From positions 201,589,689 to 201,653,688 of the forward strand of contig NC_058523.1 of the NCBI RefSeq assembly GCF_904849725.1: DNA of 64,000 nt. The letters run 5' to 3'. Under the pieces are notes generated by a model. It made no database searches, was not told the DNA's origin, and was given only the letters and a program-made list of their open reading frames with translations. The DNA comes from Hordeum vulgare subsp. vulgare (lineage: Eukaryota; Streptophyta; Magnoliopsida; Poales; Poaceae). Positions within the stretch are counted from its first letter, which is position 1, and every line of letters begins with the position of its first letter. The position numbers were made by a program, and so were the translations under genes. Below are positions 58,840 to 64,000 of the stretch, piece by piece.

Positions 58840-60110
58840 TGGCTGCCCTATTTGTGGAGTTCCTAAAATATCCAAATCCTTGATAGTAGCAAGTCTTCAG
58901 AAACTCCTTTTATTTCCTCCTTTAGTTCATAGTATATGGCAAATGATAAGTGCAGTCCAAGCTTTGTTACTGTCTTATTAACAATTGAGAGTCTGAAGAA
59001 ATGACGGGAATTCAGAAGAGGGATGGTTCGCATAACTCAACATGGACGTGCACCTTTGTTAGGATAATATAAATGTTCATCTAGTTCTCTATAGCATTGC
59101 ATTCTCAAACTTTCAAGAGTGCACGTGAGATCATTTTGACGTTTTACCTTTGTAGTGGCAATTCGATGGTGCTAAGATTTATAAGGCACCTTTGGGATGG
59201 TGGCAAATCATAGCTTTTAAATTAGCCTCATATTTAAACAATTCAGAATCAGATGGAAGACTTTTGACTCAGACTTCCAACGACGCACTATATTGATGAA
59301 TGATGTGCACTTGTTTATCTTGTTCTTCTAGGCGACCTGGTGAGATGCATAACGGGTGGTGGTGTCTTTTGCGGATGCTGATGCATGGTGACTCAAGCTC
59401 TATGTTCTTTGAAGATTGAAATCCTTATGTCCTACTTGTTGTGGTTATGTTGAGAGCTTCATGTTTATCTGAATGTGTCTTTTGCGTGTGCAGTATTCTG
59501 GAATTTCTGACCTACTTGAACCTTAGTTCTCGATTGCTTGTCATTTAATATGGTTAATGGTCAGGTTATACATCATGTTAATTCGAAGTTGACACTAATA
59601 TGCCTAGTCGTATTGCCTTGTAGCTGCTGGTTTGGTGCATTTTGGATTGTCCGGTTGATACTAATATGCCTAGTCTTATTGCTGCTAGCTATTTCTTCTT
59701 TAAGATTTGCTTTGCCAACGATCTGCATGGATCTTGTGGTTATTTTGTCGGCTGCTTTGCTGATGCCTTCCATCCTCAGCCTTGCTAATCAATGGAGCAA
59801 CAGGCTGAGCCTGAGCCTTGTATTGTGTAGCACACTATCAAGCAGAGCTAGTCTGTTTCAACTCAAATCTACCCTTCGGTGAGCGTGTCCTCCGAATATG
59901 GTGCACCTACGAATGGTGAATGCAATGATTTTACAATGCAGTTCGTATGATAGGTATGTTTGTTGGCTTATCGCAATGATCTCAATATCATGATCTAAGT
60001 ATTCTTTTTGATAGTGTTCAGTTCAGTAACTTTATAGAACATTTAGTTGCATGGGTCAACGGCAGGAGCCTGAAATGCCTCGTTGACCATCATTGATGTA
60101 TATCTACTTA
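58840..60110 (+). other. captured material of unknown origin in CACTA-2
   Basis: A short frame with CPICGVPKISKSLIV follows the P58IPK junction; a single CxxC pair is not enough for a domain call. Near 59865-59955 a possible exon reads VSSEYGAPTNGECNDFTMQFV before a gt. The rest looks like intron or UTR. Confidence 0.35.
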
Positions 60111-60114
60111 TGTA

Positions 60115-60182
60115 CTCCCTCCGTCTCAAAATAAGTGACCCAAAAATGACTCAGCTTTGTATTAATTTTGGGATGGAGGGAG
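60115..60182. mobile_element. Stowaway-type MITE (68 bp)
   Basis: It starts CTCCCTCCGTCTCAAAATAA and ends with the near-complement ttttgggatggagggag, flanked by TA on both sides (60113-60114, 60183-60184). The terminus and TA duplication are typical of Tc1/mariner-type Stowaway MITEs in grasses. Confidence 0.88.
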
Positions 60183-60514
60183 TACTATAACACAAAAAGG
60201 TATAGAGTAACATTGTTAGTTTGCTACAAATTATCTTTACTAGTTCGAGAAAAATGGAGTTTAAATTTGTTGTGGCTTGGTGAACACAACTTTGTAAAGA
60301 AACAAATGTGCTCAGACATATAGTAGATAATTCAATTCAGAGAAGTGTGTACTTATAGTGTGAACAAAGAAGTCCATAATTCACTTAATACTTTAGAGAG
60401 AAAATGTGTGGTTATAGTAGATAGCAACAGACATATAGCGGGTAACCTATACTAGTTGAAATTCAAATCGGAGTGAACCAACAGAGCAACCGCTGCCAGT
60501 AGTGTGTGTCTATG

Positions 60515-60585
60515 GCTGACCTGGAGGCACCTTCAGCAGGACAATTCGTAGATATGGCCAACACGTGTTCACCCACAATTCGTTT
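60515..60585 (+). repeat. remnant of CACTA-1-type ORF2 in CACTA-2
   Basis: It matches 29146-29215 (ctggaggcaccttcagcagg...cacgtgttcacccacaat) with few differences. It shows that CACTA-2 descends from an ORF2-bearing element. Confidence 0.8.
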
Positions 60586-60771
60586 TATCAGTTCTCCTTA
60601 ATTGTTATTTGGTTTTTAGAATTTTACATGTTGATCTTACAGGACCATGTCAGTGTCTTCTAGAGATTAAATTCATGTTTAGTTAATGCTTGTGTTGCTG
60701 CTTAGATGGTGCAACATTGAAAGTAACATGGTACAATCTATTCATGTTTAGTTAATGCTTGTGATGGACAG

Positions 60772-60938
60772 AATGGCCTGTTGAGGAACAGTGCAGTTCC
60801 TGTTGAGGATTGTGCTGTTGTTGCAAGTAGCATGGTCCTTACACAACCTGAGGTAGAAGGCAAGGAAGATTTGCAACAGACAAGTAGTGATGATAATTCT
60901 GTGAGTCAAAAGCTTTCTGATGGACAGAGTACCAAGGG
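60772..60938 (+). pseudogene. captured exon of an unidentified gene
   Basis: After an AG acceptor at 60770-60771 an open frame reads NGLLRNSAVPVEDCAVVASSMVLTQ and ends SVSQKLSDGQSTKG, where it fuses to the viroplasmin remnant of the transposon (60937-60975). It is Ser/Glu-rich and has no domain I can name. Together with 59865-59955 it may come from one source gene. Confidence 0.45.
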
Positions 60939-61682
60939 TACACCACAAGGGCGGAGGCGGAAGTTAGATATCGACTTGTAATGTGATGGTAGTTTAGATG
61001 ATCGATATCGACTTGTAATGTGAAGACAAAATCGCTACTCGCGGTCTCGAGACTTGTAATGTTCTAACTTTGTTCGGTATTTTAAATTCAGAGACTAATA
61101 TGATGAATTGTATTCGGAGACTAATCTTCTATTGTATTCGATAAATCTGTTGTTTATATGTTGTGCTCTCTATATTCTGTGCAATAATATGTTTTGTCAT
61201 CTATGCAAATATTAGAAAAAATAAAATAAATACCTAATATTCATACTAGTGGCACACCACTCAGCACTTTAGTGGCGCACTTCGAAAGCACACTAGTGGC
61301 GCATCGTCAACTAGTGCGCCATTAGTAAGCCAGAGCACATGGGTAAATATGGCCCTGGGAGGCATACTAATGGCGCACCATAAGTTATACTAATGGCGCA
61401 CCAGGAGGTGCTCCATTAGTATACCAGATATTAATGGCGCACCAGGAGCTATACTAATGGCGCACTTCTTGGTGCGCCATTAGTATACCAGATACTAATG
61501 GCGCACCGTGAGCAATACTAATGGCGCACTGCCTGGTGCGCCATTACTATACCAGATACTAATGGCGCACTTGTGGTGCGCCATTAGTAAAAAATCTAAT
61601 GGCGTGATGCTAGTGGCGCACCTATAGTGCGCCATTAGTAGAAAAAATAGGTGCGCCATTAGCAAGCCTTTTCCTAGTAGTG
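60937..61682 (+). repeat. CACTA-1-type 3' region and right sub-terminal array of CACTA-2
   Basis: A piece of the viroplasmin ORF (ggtacaccacaagggcggaggcggaagtta, compare 29876) is followed by the same 3' flank as 30030-30260 and then the alternating 'taatggcgcacc' array to the terminus. This copy has more array units than CACTA-1. Confidence 0.85.
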
Positions 61683-61685
61683 GTA

Positions 61686-61924
61686 GCCCCCTCACCCAGC
61701 TCCTCGTCGCTATCAGCATGGCCACTTGGCTCAGCCCAGGTATCCCATTGGGTCTCTGGGGACATACCCTCATCACTGCTTTGCTCCGGAGTCGCCTGGA
61801 ACGAAGCCTTTGGGACACAAGTCTCGTGGGTCAAAGTCTCGTCGACCTGAGGCTCGTTGACCCGAGGCTCGTGAACTGGAGACCGTGTAGCCTCCACCTC
61901 AGAAGAATCCACCGTAAAAGTCTT
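61686..61924 (-). pseudogene. junction region between TNP2 and ORF2 of CACTA-3
   Basis: A frame reads SSEVEATRSPVHEPRVNEPQVDE and EQSSDEGMSPETQWDTWAEPSG up to the CACTA-2 edge and fits ORF2 codons on the other side of CACTA-2. The acidic, low-complexity character fits the N-terminus of ORF2. The distance to the TNP2 block is too short for a full TNP2 end. Confidence 0.45.
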
Positions 61925-64000
61925 GTGGTCACGTGAAGATATACAATGAAATGGTCCGCCATTCTTCGACATCCAACGATTTTCCTTTCGAAGCACCGGA
62001 TGGTGCTAGCTTACCTTTGAATAGGCTGAGGTTGGATCGAACTTTTTTTGGAGCGCCATCATTGTACCGAGGCTTCGGGTTATGCAAATAATAATTTTTG
62101 GCTTCGTAGTGTGCTGTCACAAAGTTTTCCGCCTCCTCAGTAATGAATGCCTCGGTCATCGATGCTTCAATTCTACGTTTATTTTAACACTTAGCTCGAA
62201 CCATCTTCTGCATCCTCTCAGTTGAGTAGCACCATCGATTTTGCACCCCCCCCCCCCGGTTCTTGCCTCGGTAGGGAGATGCAAAATCAAATGCTGCATT
62301 GGATTAAAGAAGCCCGGTAGAAAGATCTTTTCTAATTTGCAGATCAACTCTGCCAACTCTTCCATTTCATCTAGCACGCCACGCGATAGTTCTTTCGCAC
62401 AAAGAGAACAAAAGAAATAGCTCAGCTCTGCCAGTACTAGACATTCATCCTCAGGGATAAAGCCACACAACTTCACCGGCAGTACCGCTCAATCCATATG
62501 TGCCAATCATGACTCTTGAGACCAAATATTTTCAATTTCTCAAGACTAGCTCCCCTCTTTAGATTCATAGCATACCCATCGGGGAACATCAACCGCATTT
62601 TCACCCATAATAGCATTTCCCTCATAGCTGGCCTTTCAAGATTGAACCATGCCTTTGGCTTCGCTATGCTTTGCTTTCCATTCCGTTGTCGCAAGTTTTG
62701 CAACGGTCTATCACATAGATCCTCCCGGTCGATTCTAGCCTTAGGATTATCTTTTGACTTCCCCTCTATGCCGAACAATGTACCAAAAATGGCCTCTTCA
62801 ATATTCTTTTCAGTGTGCATCACGTCGATGTTGTGTGGGCAAAGGAGGTCTTTGAAGTAAGGCAGTTCCCATAAGCATGACTTGTGAGTCCAAGCGTGTT
62901 CCGTATTATACCCATTGAAGGATCCTCGACGCAAAGGATCAGGCTCAAGAGCGTTTAACTGATCAAGGGTCTGTTGGCCTGTCAACGCAGCTGGTGCAGT
63001 TTTTTTGACAACTCTACCTTTGATGAAATTCTTCTTCTCTTTTCTGAACTTATGGTCAGGATCCAGGAATTGTCTATGCATGTCGAAGCAAGAAAACTTG
63101 CGACCAGCCTACAGCCAACGGAACTGAAGAGTTTCCTTGCATGTGGTGCATGGGAACATTCCATGCACACACCAGCCAGCGAATAGCGCAAACGCCGGAT
63201 AATCATGCGTCGAGTACATGTACCACACATGCATTTCTAAATTTGTTTTGGTAGCCGCGTCGTAGGTCTTGATCCCATTATCCCAGGCTTCTTGCAAGTC
63301 ATCCTTAAGTGGCTGCATGTACACATTCATATTCTTCCCCGAATAGTTGGGCCCTGGAATTATCAACGTGAGGAAAATGATCTTTCTTTTCATAATCTCT
63401 CCGGGTGGCAAATTGAGTGGCATGACAAATACAGGCCAACAACTGTATTGTGCTGCCGTCATACCATACACATTCAACCCATCCGTGCTGATGGCAACTC
63501 TAGGATGCCTTGGATCTTCCGATTTATCCTTACGTAATGCATCGAAGTGCCTCCATGCAAAACCATCTGAAGTGTGTACCAGCATCTTGTTCCCATCCGC
63601 ATCTAGTTCGGTTCTTTTTCCCAATTTGTGCCATGTCATATGTTTGCCCTCTCTTCGACCATGAAAAGACGTTGAAGTCTTGGTACGATTGGCAGATACC
63701 GAAGAGCACTAATGGGGATTTTGGTCTGATTCATCTCACCCATATCGTTGTCTACCACAATATACCTGGAAGAATTGCAAATGGGGCAATAGTTCAAGGC
63801 CGAATACTCAAGCCTAAATAAGGCACATCCATTCTCATAGGCATGTATGTTCTCATAGGGCATCTTAAGTACACGGAGCACTTCTCTGACTGGTACATGT
63901 TTGCAGGTAGTACATGGCCTTTGGGTAGAAAGCGCCCAAATATCATCATCAGCGCATCGTAGCATTCTCTGCCTAGGTTGAATTGAGCCTTCAGAGCCAT
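61925..64000 (-). pseudogene. TNP2-type transposase of CACTA-3 (frameshifted, N-terminus outside window)
   Basis: Blocks on the minus strand in family order: RLEYSALNYCPICNSSRYIVVDN (zinc-type Cys pair), ISALRYLPIVPRLQRLFM, MTWHKLGKRTELDADGNK, the core VAISTDGLNVYGMTAAQYSCWPVFV, NYSGKNMNVYMQPLKDDLQEAWDNG, MHVWYMYSTHDYPAFALFAGWCVHGMFPCTTC, DPDHKFRKEKKNF, LPYFKDLLCPHNIDVMHTEKN and LKSHDWHIWIERYCR. A DUF4218 part follows (IPEDECLVLAELSYFFCSLCAKEL). The final block FKGKLAPSGASKGKSLDVEEW is followed by a stop. Breaks: frame changes near 63640, 63100 and 62475, a C-run of ten at 62247-62256, and an early end without DUF4216. It belongs to a TNP2 subfamily different from that of CACTA-1. Confidence 0.88.

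Larger units (their letters stand above)
56402..61682 (+). mobile_element. CACTA-2, a gene-capturing (Pack-type) CACTA inserted in CACTA-3
   Basis: It starts CACTACTAGGAAAAGG at 56402 and ends with the exact complement at 61682, a 16-bp terminal inverted repeat, flanked by GTA at 56399-56401 and 61683-61685. A 3-bp duplication is diagnostic for CACTA elements. Sub-terminal arrays at both ends match those of CACTA-1. It has no transposase. A ~70-bp piece (60515-60585) and the last ~740 bp match CACTA-1 ORF2, the viroplasmin ORF and the 3' end, so it is a deletion derivative of that family. Its middle holds exons of unrelated plant genes with introns. It would need TNP2 from a CACTA-1-like element. 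Confidence 0.93.
49737..64000 (-). mobile_element. CACTA-3, a second CACTA family, right end outside window
   Basis: The terminus CACTACCGGAATCTGAGA lies at 49737, followed at once by 'tttgccgtctgc' sub-terminal repeats, a pattern different from CACTA-1 and -2. The genes run on the minus strand: TNP2 from beyond 64000 to about 61925, then ORF2 to about 54767. The left end of the window part is therefore the 3' end of the element. CACTA-2 is inserted at 56402-61682. The three bases before the terminus (aag, 49734-49736) would be one target duplication copy; the other is outside. Confidence 0.85.

Noticed and set aside
58790..58981. Possible RING or zinc finger (CPICGVP) after the P58IPK exon
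   Set aside because: Only one CxxC pair is present and part of the frame is a TG microsatellite.
1..64000. CRISPR arrays, rRNA or tRNA genes, bacterial operons
   Set aside because: No spaced identical repeats of CRISPR type, no tRNA cloverleaf and no rRNA motif noticed; the content is plant transposable elements.

Overview
The window looks like an intergenic stretch of a large grass genome, most likely a Triticeae species (wheat, barley, rye or Aegilops). The evidence is CACTA transposons with a CACTACTAGGAAAAGG terminus and 'taatggcgcacc' sub-terminal repeats, long-LTR Gypsy elements with Met-tRNA and Asp-tRNA type primer sites, a Stowaway MITE, and no intact host gene. The species call is inference; nothing here is bacterial and there is no operon, CRISPR array or recognised RNA gene. 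Nearly every coding stretch belongs to a transposable element and carries stops or frameshifts.

Layout. (1) 1-10554: LTR retrotransposon A, plus strand. It has an LTR of about 5.0 kb (5528-10554), an upstream LTR cut by the window start (1-1778) and a 3.7 kb interior without gag or pol, so it looks like a non-autonomous (LARD-like) element. (2) A sits inside the pol gene of retrotransposon B, which runs on the minus strand from 10555 to 32274. B has leader ORF, gag, protease, reverse transcriptase and RNase H. Its pol is also hit by a 188-bp hAT-type MITE (12185-12372, 8-bp target duplication), and its LTR is split by CACTA-1 (about 17246-30582). (3) CACTA-1, plus strand, carries a decayed TNP2 transposase, a decayed second transposon protein (ORF2), a short open viroplasmin-like protein with a membrane tail, and an antisense captured DUF247 gene fragment. 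(4) 32275-43056: a coiled-coil ORF of unknown function, split exactly by Athila-like retrotransposon C (32743-42834, minus strand, 5-bp target duplication AAGCT). (5) 43057-49160: decayed repeats, including a ~315-385-bp tandem array interrupted by a solo Athila-type LTR, and TG/TA microsatellites. (6) 49161-49736: a broken plant-like gene with a TATA box, ended by the terminus of CACTA-3. (7) 49737-64000 and beyond: CACTA-3 (a different family, 'tttgccgtctgc' repeats), minus strand, with a 1-kb higher-order satellite holding four long GAA/TTC palindromes, a decayed ORF2 and a decayed TNP2. It is interrupted by CACTA-2 (56402-61682, GTA duplication), a CACTA-1-type deletion derivative that has captured exons of an ABCG transporter, a P58IPK/DnaJ co-chaperone and at least one unidentified gene.

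How the parts relate. The nesting gives a relative order: A, the MITE and CACTA-1 are younger than B; C is younger than the coiled-coil ORF; CACTA-2 is younger than CACTA-3, which is younger than the 49-kb gene. A and B share LTR ends and the same primer-site type, so B-like elements could have mobilised A. CACTA-2 keeps the termini and short internal pieces of a CACTA-1-like element, so it was probably moved in trans by that family. Several target duplications and rejoined reading frames are readable directly and make the nesting firm. Functions of the captured fragments, and any small-RNA role for the inverted repeats, are inference.
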